Shown: one piece after another, positions 51,773 through 59,927 of the stretch
How the letters are laid out: every line of letters begins with the position of its first letter
Position numbering within the stretch: the stretch's first letter is position 1
DNA from: SH-MAG3 sp036374995
GTDB taxonomy: Bacteria > Gemmatimonadota > Gemmatimonadetes > Longimicrobiales > RSA9
Length of the DNA: 64,000 nt
Direction of reading: 5' to 3'
Assembly: GCA_036374995.1 (NCBI GenBank)
Contig: DASUSS010000093.1
Span: 1-64,000, forward strand
The notes under the pieces: model-generated
What the model saw: only the letters and a program-made list of their open reading frames with translations
Databases searched by the model: none
What the model was told of the DNA's origin: nothing
Made by a program: the position numbers and the translations under genes

Positions 51773-52834
51773 TCAGGCGCGCGACAATGCGTTCAGGCAG
51801 TACGCTCCGGGCTTGCAGCGGCACTCCTGCCAGGGCGCCTCGCTGCCGGCCGGCCGCGCGGGCTCGCCGGCGGCCTCGGCAAGGAACGGGACGGTGAGGT
51901 CGGCGAGGAACGAGATGAACGCGGGTGCAGCGTGTTCGATGGGTACGCGGAAGAATTCCAGCCCGCGCGCCTCGGCCGTCTCGCGCAGCTCGTGGTCGAG
52001 CTCGGCCAGCGTCTCCGACTGCTCGTGCATGAAGCTCACCGGATCGACGACCACGCGGTCCGCATCGATCTCCTCGATCACATGCCCGACATCCGGTTGC
52101 GTCCAGTCGATCGGCCGGTTCGTGTGGTTCTGGTATCCGATCACGTACTCCGGCGCTCCGACCCTGCGCGCGACGTCCGCGCAGAAGTCTCGCACGTACA
52201 CGTCGTAGCGACTGCCCTCCCGGATGTACTTCATCGGCGTGCCGTGTGCGGAGAACACCAGCTTCGTGCGCGGGTCATCGAGCGACAGATCGTGCTGCCC
52301 CAGGACGCGGCGGATCGCGTCCGCGCGGAACTCGAGGTAGGCCGGATGTCGGTGCCAGCCAGAGATCTGGCGGACGGGTGCGGACCAGAGCTGGGCGCGC
52401 ATGTCGGACTCGAGCCGGTCGAGCGCCGCGACGGTCGTGGACGGGCCGCACAGCGGATAGACGGGGAGCGCAACGATCTGCTGCACTCCAGCGCCGCGCG
52501 CACGCTTCACGGCGTCGACAATGAACGGCTCCGTGAACTGCATTCCGAGGATGCAGATCACATCGTGACCGCGGCGCTTCAGCTCCGCCTCCAGCAGCGA
52601 TGCCTGGTCCCCGGCCTGCGCGCGCAGCGGCGAGCCGCCGATCATCTCGTATTCCGCAATCAGTCCCGGCGCGCGCATCTCCGCGAGCCGCTGCGCCCGC
52701 TCGCGCGCCGCCTCGCCGCTGCGCCCCTCCAGTGCATCGTTGATGCTGAAGATGCGGTGAAGAAACGGCACCACCTCTTCCGGCAGCGGCCGCTCCGGCT
52801 CGCCGAAATTGAGCAGCAGTACTGCTGATCTCAT
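51773..52834 (-). CDS. hemH: Ferrochelatase with C-terminal cysteine cluster
   Basis: Inserts Fe2+ into porphyrin. The 353 residues contain LLNFGEPE, PVYPL at the active-site loop, the catalytic His in VFSAHGTPMKYI and the conserved Glu in HEQSETLAELDHEL. The C-terminal tail ends ECRCKPGAYCLNALSRA: three cysteines close together, as in ferrochelatases that hold a [2Fe-2S] cluster; internal cysteines could supply the fourth ligand. The ATG at 52834 overlaps the stop of the aminopeptidase P gene upstream. Confidence 0.9.
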   Translation of the reverse strand: MRSAVLLLNFGEPERPLPEEVVPFLHRIFSINDALEGRSGEAARERAQRLAEMRAPGLIAEYEMIGGSPLRAQAGDQASLLEAELKRRGHDVICILGMQFTEPFIVDAVKRARGAGVQQIVALPVYPLCGPSTTVAALDRLESDMRAQLWSAPVRQISGWHRHPAYLEFRADAIRRVLGQHDLSLDDPRTKLVFSAHGTPMKYIREGSRYDVYVRDFCADVARRVGAPEYVIGYQNHTNRPIDWTQPDVGHVIEEIDADRVVVDPVSFMHEQSETLAELDHELRETAEARGLEFFRVPIEHAAPAFISFLADLTVPFLAEAAGEPARPAGSEAPWQECRCKPGAYCLNALSRA

Positions 52835-54384
52835 CGTCCTCTGTTTCCCCGGAACCACTCTACGATGTCGCCGCGACGCGTGGAGTCGCCGATCCCCGCC
52901 TCCCGCATGAGCGCCTCGATCTCGTCGATCTCCTGCGGCGCTCCAGCCGAGACGCGCTCGACGCCGCGCTCGTCGAAGATGAACACGTCCTCGATGCGGA
53001 CACCGATGTCGCGGTACTTCTCCGCCGCCGGCCGCAGCCGCTGGATCATGGCACGGTTGGCGGGCGTGTCCGGCAGGTGGTCGAACACGTCGCCGCGCAC
53101 GTAGATGCCGGGCTCGATCGTCACGGCACTGCCCGGCTGGAACCCGCTCTCGCCGTTCGAGATGTCCGGGTCGTGCACGGCGAGGCCCACGCCGTGGCCG
53201 AGGCCATGCATGTAGAACAGGCGACTCTGCGGCGCGCTGCGGCCCGGTGCCGGCTCGTAGGTCGCATCGGCGGCATCGATCAGACCGAGGCGCGCGAGTC
53301 CGTTCGCGATCTCCGTGTTCGCCGCATCGTTCAGATCACGCCACGTCGCGCCGCGTCGGATCTTCGCAGCCGCAGCCCGCTGCGCCGCGAGCACGACCTC
53401 GTAGATCGCGCGCTGCTCGGCCGAGAAGCGCCCGTTGACCGGGAACGTGCGCGTCACATCCGCTGCATAGCCGCCGTACGATGCCGCGGCGTCGATGAGC
53501 AGCACCTCGCCGTCGTGCATGAATCGGTCGGAGGCCTGGTAGTGCAGCGTCGTCGAGTTCGGCCCGGATCCGACGATCGACCCGTACGCCGGCCCCTCTG
53601 CGCCGTTGCGCCGGAACATGTACTCGACGAGCGCACGGATCTCGAATTCGTTCATGCCCGGCTCGGTGCTGCGCATCGCCTCGCGATGCGCGAGCGCCGA
53701 GATGTGGACGGCGCGCCGGATCCGGTCCAGCTCGGCAGCCGACTTCTCGCCACGCAGCGTGCGGATCACGCTCTGCACGGTCTTCACCTCGAGGGCAGGG
53801 TTCGCCGCGCGGACGCGCGCCAGAACCTGCTGCGGGTAGCTCACGTCGGCCGTGAGCGAGGCATCGAGCGGCGGCGCAATCGTCGAGTAGAGCGCGGCCG
53901 TCGTGCGGACGAGCGAGTCGAGCACGGCGCCGAACCGCCGCGCCGACTGCGCGGGTATGCCGGTCAGCGCGCGCGCACGCTCGGGCCCCAGTCGCGCACC
54001 CTCCCACACTTCGCGCGCCGGATCACGGTCCAGCACGAACAGCTGCTCCTGCACACGCGCGCCGTGCTTCACCGCCACGTAGGCGGCGGCGGGCTCCATG
54101 ATACCGGTCAGGTAACGGAAATCCGGCAGCTGCGCGAACGGCAGGTAGTCGGCCGCGGGTGGTGGCGCACCGAAGACGACCAGCACGCCATCGCCGATCT
54201 GACTCAGAAGCGCGCGCCGGCGTGCGGCATACTCCGCCGCCGCGATGGGCTCCGGATCGGCCAATGGCGGCAGTGCAATCTGCGCTGCGCGCTCCGGCGC
54301 GGGCGCAGCGTCCGGCAGCACGGTCTGCGGCGTAGCAGCGCACGCCGTGCACAGGACGAACATCAGAGAACGGAAGATCCGCAT
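52831..54384 (-). CDS. Exported M24B Xaa-Pro aminopeptidase-like protein
   Basis: A dimetal aminopeptidase P family enzyme, 517 residues. The N-terminal signal MRIFRSLMFVLCTAC ends in an imperfect lipobox (CTAC), so it may be a lipoprotein or a cleaved periplasmic protein. The N-terminal creatinase-like domain (~40-200) precedes the pita-bread catalytic domain with metal ligands in LIDAAASYGGYAADVTRTF, the His in HGLGHGVGLAVHD, and glutamates in TIEPGIY and GVRIEDV; all five are present. ATG 54384 follows GGAGG. Overlaps hemH by 4 bases. Confidence 0.88.
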   Translation of the reverse strand: MRIFRSLMFVLCTACAATPQTVLPDAAPAPERAAQIALPPLADPEPIAAAEYAARRRALLSQIGDGVLVVFGAPPPAADYLPFAQLPDFRYLTGIMEPAAAYVAVKHGARVQEQLFVLDRDPAREVWEGARLGPERARALTGIPAQSARRFGAVLDSLVRTTAALYSTIAPPLDASLTADVSYPQQVLARVRAANPALEVKTVQSVIRTLRGEKSAAELDRIRRAVHISALAHREAMRSTEPGMNEFEIRALVEYMFRRNGAEGPAYGSIVGSGPNSTTLHYQASDRFMHDGEVLLIDAAASYGGYAADVTRTFPVNGRFSAEQRAIYEVVLAAQRAAAAKIRRGATWRDLNDAANTEIANGLARLGLIDAADATYEPAPGRSAPQSRLFYMHGLGHGVGLAVHDPDISNGESGFQPGSAVTIEPGIYVRGDVFDHLPDTPANRAMIQRLRPAAEKYRDIGVRIEDVFIFDERGVERVSAGAPQEIDEIEALMREAGIGDSTRRGDIVEWFRGNRGR

Positions 54385-54481
54385 GATCCCTCCACAAGGA
54401 TGCGCGGCGAGCATCGGGTCGCACGCGTGACGCCGAAGATACTCGTCCTGCCGCGCCGCCGGCAATTTACCGGGGTACGGC

Positions 54482-54512
54482 GAAGCCCCGCACCGGTCGG
54501 ATGCGGGGCTTC
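54482..54512 (-). terminator. Hairpin downstream of tRNA-Val
   Basis: A perfect 11-bp stem (GAAGCCCCGCA/TGCGGGGCTTC, 9-nt loop) lies about 10 bp after the tRNA 3' end on the minus strand. No T run follows, so termination is likely but possibly weak. Confidence 0.5.
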
Positions 54513-54522
54513 AGCGGACAGG

Positions 54523-54597
54523 TGGGCGCTGCAGGATTCGAACCTGCGACCCCCTCCTTGTAAGGGAGGTGCTCTGGACCAGCTGAGCTAAGCGCCC
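54523..54597 (-). tRNA. tRNA-Val (anticodon UAC)
   Basis: A 75-nt cloverleaf: acceptor GGGCGCT/AGCGCCC, D arm GCTC..GAGC, anticodon stem CCTCC/GGAGG with loop CTTACAA (anticodon TAC, reading GUA/GUG), T arm GCAGG-TTCGAAT-CCTGC, discriminator A. The 3' CCA is not encoded. It begins 4 bases after the stop of the small membrane-protein gene, so the two probably share a transcript. Confidence 0.97.
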
Positions 54598-54601
54598 GAT
54601 G

Positions 54602-54811
54602 TCACAGGATGATGGCGAGCGGCACGAGCACGGCATAGCCGAGCACGAGCAGCAGCGGGGCACCGACCGTGGAGCCGCGCGCGAGCAGCATGTAGCCGGC
54701 GGTGATCGCGGCGAGTCCGAGCAGCAGCAGCACGCCGTTGATGGCGGAGAACTTGAGCGACGCGTGCGATTCCGCAGTCGCAGCGGCCCTTTTCCGGGTC
54801 CTGTTTCCCAT
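54602..54811 (-). CDS. Small DUF3098-like membrane protein
   Basis: 69 residues: a basic N-terminal ~17 followed by two hydrophobic segments (AINGVLLLLGLAAITAGYML; GAPLLLVLGYAVLVPLAIIL) joined by a short RGST turn. Size and two-span hairpin match DUF3098-type proteins of unknown function. ATG 54811, no clear Shine-Dalgarno. The gene directly precedes tRNA-Val. Confidence 0.6.
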   Translation of the reverse strand: MGNRTRKRAAATAESHASLKFSAINGVLLLLGLAAITAGYMLLARGSTVGAPLLLVLGYAVLVPLAIIL

Positions 54812-54841
54812 GGCTGGAAGCTAACCCTATCGGGGTGATCG

Positions 54842-55813
54842 TCAAGCTGGACGGTCGGCGTCAGTGCCCGGTCCGGCTGTCTCGTCGGGCGGCGGCTCCA
54901 GCCAGTACGCCGGCTCGTCGGGCGGCTCCGCGGCGCGCAGCTGCTGCATCCGGCGCCGATCACGCCGGCGACGCATGACGAACAGCGCGAGCACGAGCAG
55001 CGCCGCGATTACCCAGATGAACATCGTCTGGGCGAGGATCTGGAGCCAGCCGAAGCGGCGCTTCACGTGCGCGCGCCAGAGCCGCTCGAACTGCGGCGAG
55101 GATACGACGTACACGCTCCGGAGGGATGCCTCGAAGTCGTCGGACTCCGCCCACATCGCGAACAGCCGCTCGAGCGTTGCCGCACTGCCGAGCGAGTACA
55201 GGTACTGCACTGCGCTCGCGGACAGGAGGTACGCCAGCCGGGCGTCGACGGCGAGCAGGGGCCAGTCGAGCGTGAGCGAATCGAGCGGCGGCGCGCGCTC
55301 GGTGGCGAGCGCGAGGCGCAGCTGCCAGCCGGCGTTCGCGTCGAGCTGTCCGGCACTCCACGTCGCGTAGCCCTCCGTGAACCACCTCGGCACGAGCGCA
55401 TCGCCGAGATGCCGCTGAAGCGCGACGTGGGCGAGCTCGTGACGCAGGATGTGGGGCAGCTCGTGCGTGCCGGCGCGCGACGAGACGTAGCCGGGCACGA
55501 TGATCACACCGCGCTGCGGCAGCGCGACGCCGGCCCCCCACTCCGGGGCACGCCCTCCCGTCAGTGAATCGAAGCGCGCGGCATCGGGGGCGAGGTACAC
55601 GTCGATGTCGCTGCCGCGTCGCAGGATGTCGGCCGGGAGGCCGGGAAAGGTCAGGCCGGCCGCCGACGTGAGCAGCGACGCTGCGAGCCGGTCCTGTCCG
55701 GGCCAGTAGTGGATGACCACGTCGTCGAGCCGCAGCGCCCCCTGCTGCGCGGTCGCACCGGCCGCCGGCAGCATGCCCGCCGCAACGAGCAGCGCGCCGC
55801 GCAACGATCTCAT
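54842..55813 (-). CDS. Membrane-anchored peptidase MA-family-like protein
   Basis: A 323-residue exported protein. Signal peptide MRSLRGALLVAAGMLPAAG; then a domain with RHELAHVALQRH (HExxH) and, 18 residues on, WFTEGYATW, giving the gluzincin zinc site seen in peptidase MA-like families. A C-terminal membrane span (FIWVIAALLVLALFVM, ~265-280) precedes a basic/acidic cytoplasmic tail. It overlaps cheB by 4 bases at the end of the che gene group. The substrate is unknown. Confidence 0.7.
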   Translation of the reverse strand: MRSLRGALLVAAGMLPAAGATAQQGALRLDDVVIHYWPGQDRLAASLLTSAAGLTFPGLPADILRRGSDIDVYLAPDAARFDSLTGGRAPEWGAGVALPQRGVIIVPGYVSSRAGTHELPHILRHELAHVALQRHLGDALVPRWFTEGYATWSAGQLDANAGWQLRLALATERAPPLDSLTLDWPLLAVDARLAYLLSASAVQYLYSLGSAATLERLFAMWAESDDFEASLRSVYVVSSPQFERLWRAHVKRRFGWLQILAQTMFIWVIAALLVLALFVMRRRRDRRRMQQLRAAEPPDEPAYWLEPPPDETAGPGTDADRPA

Positions 55814-56895
55814 TCCCGCCGGGTGCGCGCGCGCGCCGCAGTCAGGCGCGCGATCTCGTCGGCGACCTCACCGAGCGGCACTACGACCTCGGCGAAGGCG
55901 GCAGCGGCCCGGGGCATCCCGGTAATCACGGAGGTCTCCTCGTCCTGCGCGATCGTGCCCCCGCCAACCGCGCCAATGATGCGCAGCCCATCGGCGCCGT
56001 CACGCCCCATCCCGGTGAGCACGACGCCGACGCTCGCAGGACCGAACGTCCGTGCGATCGCTCGAAACAGCACGTCCGCTGCCGGCCTCACGTTCCACAG
56101 CAGCGGCGCCTCGGTGAGCAGGATCCGGACGCCGCCGGCGTCACGCTGGAGGTCGAGGTGGAGGCCGCCGCGCGCGATGTAGATGACGCCCTCCTCCAGT
56201 ACACTGCCCTGCTCGGCCTCGCGCACGGGCAGCGCGCACATCTGATCGAGCCGCCGTGCGAACGCGCTCGTGAACAGCGCGGGCATGTGCTGCACGATGA
56301 ACACGGCGGCAGGAAGGTCTTCGGGCAGCCGCGGCAGGATCTCCGCGAGCGCGCGCGGCCCGCCCGTCGATGCGGCAATCGCGACGGCGCAGCGCGCGGG
56401 CGGTGCACCCTCGTGGCGCCGCGCGCTCCGCTTCTGCCACAGCTGCCGGCGCCGCGGCAGGTTCAGCAGGTGCGCGACGGAGGCCGCACGCAGCGCCTGG
56501 TGCAGCCGCGTGCCGAACGCAGCCATCTCGGCAGACGAGGAGCCGTTCGGTTTCGCGACGAACTCGACCGCTCCGGCCTCCATGGCGCTCAGCGCGGAGT
56601 CGACGAGGGAGCGATCGTGCGCGGACACGATCACGACCGGTCGTGGCGCCTCGTGCAGCACGTAGTCGAGGGCCTCGCCACCGCCGAGATCCGGCATGGC
56701 CAGGTCGAGCGTGATGATGTCCGGATCCAGCTCGTGCACCATGCGGATCACCTCGTACCCGGTCGCCGCCTCGCCCACGACCTCGAAGTCTCCGCTGCCC
56801 GTGATGTGCTCGCGCAGCAGCGATCGCATCAGATCGCTGTCATCCGCGATCAGCACGCGGCGCGCACGGCGCGACTCAGAGGATGACATCGGCAT
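55810..56895 (-). CDS. cheB: Chemotaxis protein-glutamate methylesterase CheB
   Basis: Removes methyl groups (and deamidates glutamines) on chemoreceptors. The 361 residues have a receiver domain (VLIADDS; phospho-acceptor D64 in TLDLAMPD; AKP lysine). The C-terminal methylesterase domain carries the catalytic Ser in AIAASTGGP (S176), His in VQHMP (H203) and Asp in LTGMGRDGADG. The start is ATG 56895 or the third-codon ATG; both overlap cheD. No cheA, cheW, cheY or receptor gene is in the window. Confidence 0.95.
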   Translation of the reverse strand: MPMSSSESRRARRVLIADDSDLMRSLLREHITGSGDFEVVGEAATGYEVIRMVHELDPDIITLDLAMPDLGGGEALDYVLHEAPRPVVIVSAHDRSLVDSALSAMEAGAVEFVAKPNGSSSAEMAAFGTRLHQALRAASVAHLLNLPRRRQLWQKRSARRHEGAPPARCAVAIAASTGGPRALAEILPRLPEDLPAAVFIVQHMPALFTSAFARRLDQMCALPVREAEQGSVLEEGVIYIARGGLHLDLQRDAGGVRILLTEAPLLWNVRPAADVLFRAIARTFGPASVGVVLTGMGRDGADGLRIIGAVGGGTIAQDEETSVITGMPRAAAAFAEVVVPLGEVADEIARLTAARARTRRE

Positions 56896-57415
56896 GGTTC
56901 ACGGATGTGACGAGCAGCTGACCATCCATGGTACGCAGGAACACGGAGCGGCCGTACGTGCCGAGCACGTCCTCGCCGTCGACCGGCACGCCCGCAGCGG
57001 CGAGCGCCTCCCGGGCCGCGTCCACGTTGCGGCGGCCGAGCTTCAATCCCTCGCGGTCGAGGATCGCGCGGAACATCGAGGCACCGCCGGCGAGCCGGCC
57101 ACGCAGGCGGCTGCGCGACGCGCCGCGCGCCTCCATCAGCTCGATCAGCTCGGGCACCGCCGTGCTGGCGAAGCGGCCGGGAGGTGCATCGCGCCGCCCA
57201 CTGTCCGGATGCGGCAGCATGGCGTGCGCCAGGCCGCCGATCCGCTCGTACGCGTCGTACAGCGCGATGGCGACACACGACCCGAGGCCGACCGTATACA
57301 GCACGCTCGAGCCGGCCGCTGCCTTCACATCACCGATGTGGACGGGAACGTGCTCGGTCGCCTCGGCCCGAAACTCCAGCACCGAGCGGCGGGAGCTGCG
57401 CTGCTCCTCCATCAT
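56876..57415 (-). CDS. cheD: Chemoreceptor glutamine deamidase CheD
   Basis: Deamidates receptor glutamines to glutamates. The 179 residues contain the catalytic Cys in VGLGSCVAIAL, His in GGLAHAMLP and the Thr/Ser in a LLVTSVNHA-type end. A GGASMF motif is conserved. Overlaps cheR (4 bases) and cheB (up to 20 bases), so translation is coupled. Confidence 0.93.
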   Translation of the reverse strand: MMEEQRSSRRSVLEFRAEATEHVPVHIGDVKAAAGSSVLYTVGLGSCVAIALYDAYERIGGLAHAMLPHPDSGRRDAPPGRFASTAVPELIELMEARGASRSRLRGRLAGGASMFRAILDREGLKLGRRNVDAAREALAAAGVPVDGEDVLGTYGRSVFLRTMDGQLLVTSVNHADVIL

Positions 57416-58317
57416 GCGCGGCGGAAGATGCGCTGGCGGCTCGCCATCGTCTGAAACAGGCCGGACTGCGCACCGAACAACGCCTCGACCTTGCCCAGCA
57501 CGAGGTAGCCGCCCGGAACGAGCGCATCGTGGAACTGCCTGAAGAGCTGCTCCTGCACCGCGCGCTCGAAGTAGATGATGACGTTGCGGCAGAAGATGAG
57601 GTGCAGGTCGCGGGGGTGAGGTTCGCGGATCAGGTCGAGCGTCTCGAATCGCACGTTGCGCCGCGCCCCCGCCTTCAGTCGGTACACCCCATCGTGATCG
57701 AACCAGCGGTCCCGCAGCTCCGGCTCGATGTCCGTCATCGCGAATTCCGTATACTCCGCACGTCGGGCGAACGCGAGACTCTCACGATCGATGTCGGTTC
57801 CCAGGATCTCGAACCGGTCCGGGTCCACACCGCGCTCCTGCGCGAACTCCTGTACCATGATCGCGGCCGAGTACGCCTCCTCGCCGCCCGCCGTGCCCGC
57901 ACTCCAGATCCTGATCACCGGATCCTCGCGCGCCGCCAGCTCCGGCAGCACGTTGCGGGAGAGCATCTCCCAGACCTCGGGATTCCGGAAGAACTTGCTG
58001 ACATTGATGGTGAGCGTATCGACGAGCTGCTCGTACTCCGCCCCGTCCGACGCGAGCAGCGCCGCGTACTGTGCGTAGCTGTGGACGCCACGCGCGCGCA
58101 TCCGCACCGCAATACGCCGCCGCAGACACTTCTCCTTGTAGCCCTCGCAGAAGAACCCGACCGTCGCCTGGATCTGCTGCTTGAGAGCACGGAGCTCTGC
58201 GGCGTCGGCATCGCTCAGGTCACCGTGCGCGAGCGGGAGCGGCGGTACGCCGGACGGCTGTGCTTCACTGTGACTGCCTGCCGGGGCGGTCCGCTGCGAC
58301 CGCTCATCCGGCGGCAT
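57412..58317 (-). CDS. cheR: Chemotaxis protein methyltransferase CheR
   Basis: SAM-dependent methylation of receptor glutamates. The 301 residues begin with a ~30-residue polar extension, then the CheR N-domain (ALKQQIQATVGFFCEGYKEK) and catalytic domain: RIWSAGTAGGEEAYSAA (SAM loop, usually SAGCSTGEE, here with TAGGEE), EILGTDIDRESLAFAR and LHLIFCRNVIIYF. No TPR or pentapeptide-binding extension is seen. The start at 58317 (MPPDERSQ) overlaps the DUF4388-TPR stop by 14 bases. Confidence 0.93.
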   Translation of the reverse strand: MPPDERSQRTAPAGSHSEAQPSGVPPLPLAHGDLSDADAAELRALKQQIQATVGFFCEGYKEKCLRRRIAVRMRARGVHSYAQYAALLASDGAEYEQLVDTLTINVSKFFRNPEVWEMLSRNVLPELAAREDPVIRIWSAGTAGGEEAYSAAIMVQEFAQERGVDPDRFEILGTDIDRESLAFARRAEYTEFAMTDIEPELRDRWFDHDGVYRLKAGARRNVRFETLDLIREPHPRDLHLIFCRNVIIYFERAVQEQLFRQFHDALVPGGYLVLGKVEALFGAQSGLFQTMASRQRIFRRA

Positions 58318-59926
58318 TGACGACGATGTCGAGGTTGTTGCGGACGATCGCGTTGTCCGGGTTGAGCTGGAGCGCGCGCTTCCAGGCCTCGACGGCCGCG
58401 TCGAGCGCGCGCGCCTTGTACTGGAGGTTGCCGATGCGGGCGAACACGTCATCGCCCAGGCGCGGATCGAGCTCGGTCGCACGCAGGTAGTGCTTCAGCG
58501 CCTCGTCGTGAGCGGCCCGCCGATATGCGACATCTCCCAGGTTGCGGTGTGCCTGCGCGAGCGCGGGGTCCTCGTCGAGCGCCTGGCGATAGGAACGGTC
58601 CGCGTTGTCGAGGTCGCCGCGCCGCTCGCTGATCACACCCAGCAGCAGCAGCAGCGGCGCGGAGTCGCCGTAGATGTCGAGGCCCTGTGCGACGAGGGAC
58701 TCCGCTTCGTTCAACTGGTCCATGGTGGCCAGGTTGAGCGCCGCGAAATAGAAGTAGTCGGCCGTCGGCCGGTCGCCGGGGCGGAGACGCGCGCGGAACT
58801 CATCGAACGCGGACCGCGCCTCCAGGTAGCGCGACGTGTGCAGCAGCGCGATGCCGCGCGCGAGCTCGGTGCGCGCGAGTCCCGGCTTCACGGCCTCCGC
58901 CTCGTCGAGCACGAGCAGCGCATCGGACGGACGGTCGAGCAGGCGTAGTGCGAGCGCCATGTTCATGAACGCGCCGTAATGCGCACCGCGCTCCTCCAGC
59001 AGGGTGCGCAGCTGCTTCACGGCATCGCGATACTGCTTCTCGCGCAGGCTGACGAGCGCGATGTGGTACCGGGCCGGAAAATCCTTCTCGTCGAGCTCCA
59101 GAACGCGCTCGAACTCCCGCGTGGCATCATCCATCATTCCGGTGCGGTAGAACGCGATGCCGAGGTTGCGGCGTTCCTGGAGCTCCGCTTCCCGGCCACG
59201 CACCGTCTCCTCCGCCTTCCGGCCGACGCGATGCGCGAAGCCCGCCTGGATCAACCCGAACAGTGCCTTGCCGACATCGAACTCGGCGAGCCGCGTCTGA
59301 TCCGCCACCTCCTGCACGGTGCGGGTGCCATCGACCAGCGGGATGATCTGCTGCTGCTCCGGCGTGAGCACCGCGTCGGAGCTGCGCACGCGGTCACGAT
59401 CGATGTCGAACAGCAGATCCAGTGACGGAATCTTCTTCTCGATCATGCTCCACTCGTCGACCCGGCGAGCGGCCTCGAGCAGCAGGCTCTCGGGATTGAT
59501 GGTGACGACGAGATCGGCCTCATCGGGCGTGGCGTCCGGCTCGAAGAAGAAGTTGCCGCGCGACCACGTGAACAGGTGGTAGATCGCCTCTTCGATCTGG
59601 AGCCGGATGTAGTGCTTCAGCTCCGACTTCGTGATGTAGTTGTAGGAGACGAGCAGCTCACCGACGCGGCGGTCGGGCTCGCGCGCCTGGTGCTCGAGCA
59701 CCTTCTCCAGCTGCCGCTGCGCGAGCACGCCTTCGCGCACGAGGATGTCGCCCAGCCGGTCGCGGCGGTTGACGATGCGCGCGTACGTGATGCGGCCCTT
59801 GTCGAAGTAGATCTGGCCGAAGCGCGATCCGTCGGCGACCGAGAGGCAGCCGGACTTGAGGCCGAGCGCGAGGAGCTGGCAGACGTCGGCGAGGCTGGCT
59901 TCCTTGAGGCTGCCCTTGATGGCCAT
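58304..59926 (-). CDS. DUF4388 (PATAN-like) plus TPR protein
   Basis: A 540-residue cytoplasmic protein without signal peptide. The N-terminal ~115 residues (MAIKGSLKEASLADVCQLLA ... GQIYFDKGRITYA ... GDILVREGVL) form a DUF4388 domain, found in bacterial signalling and polarity proteins. The middle (LTPEQQQIIPLVDGTRTVQE, ~195-230) continues the DUF4388 pattern. The remainder (from about 255) is a run of TPR repeats (ELDEKDFPARYHIALVSLRE; LDPRLGDDVFARIGNLQYKA). A plausible adaptor that docks other module proteins. One base after the DnaA-like gene. Confidence 0.85.
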   Translation of the reverse strand: MAIKGSLKEASLADVCQLLALGLKSGCLSVADGSRFGQIYFDKGRITYARIVNRRDRLGDILVREGVLAQRQLEKVLEHQAREPDRRVGELLVSYNYITKSELKHYIRLQIEEAIYHLFTWSRGNFFFEPDATPDEADLVVTINPESLLLEAARRVDEWSMIEKKIPSLDLLFDIDRDRVRSSDAVLTPEQQQIIPLVDGTRTVQEVADQTRLAEFDVGKALFGLIQAGFAHRVGRKAEETVRGREAELQERRNLGIAFYRTGMMDDATREFERVLELDEKDFPARYHIALVSLREKQYRDAVKQLRTLLEERGAHYGAFMNMALALRLLDRPSDALLVLDEAEAVKPGLARTELARGIALLHTSRYLEARSAFDEFRARLRPGDRPTADYFYFAALNLATMDQLNEAESLVAQGLDIYGDSAPLLLLLGVISERRGDLDNADRSYRQALDEDPALAQAHRNLGDVAYRRAAHDEALKHYLRATELDPRLGDDVFARIGNLQYKARALDAAVEAWKRALQLNPDNAIVRNNLDIVVNAAG

Positions 59927-59927
59927 G

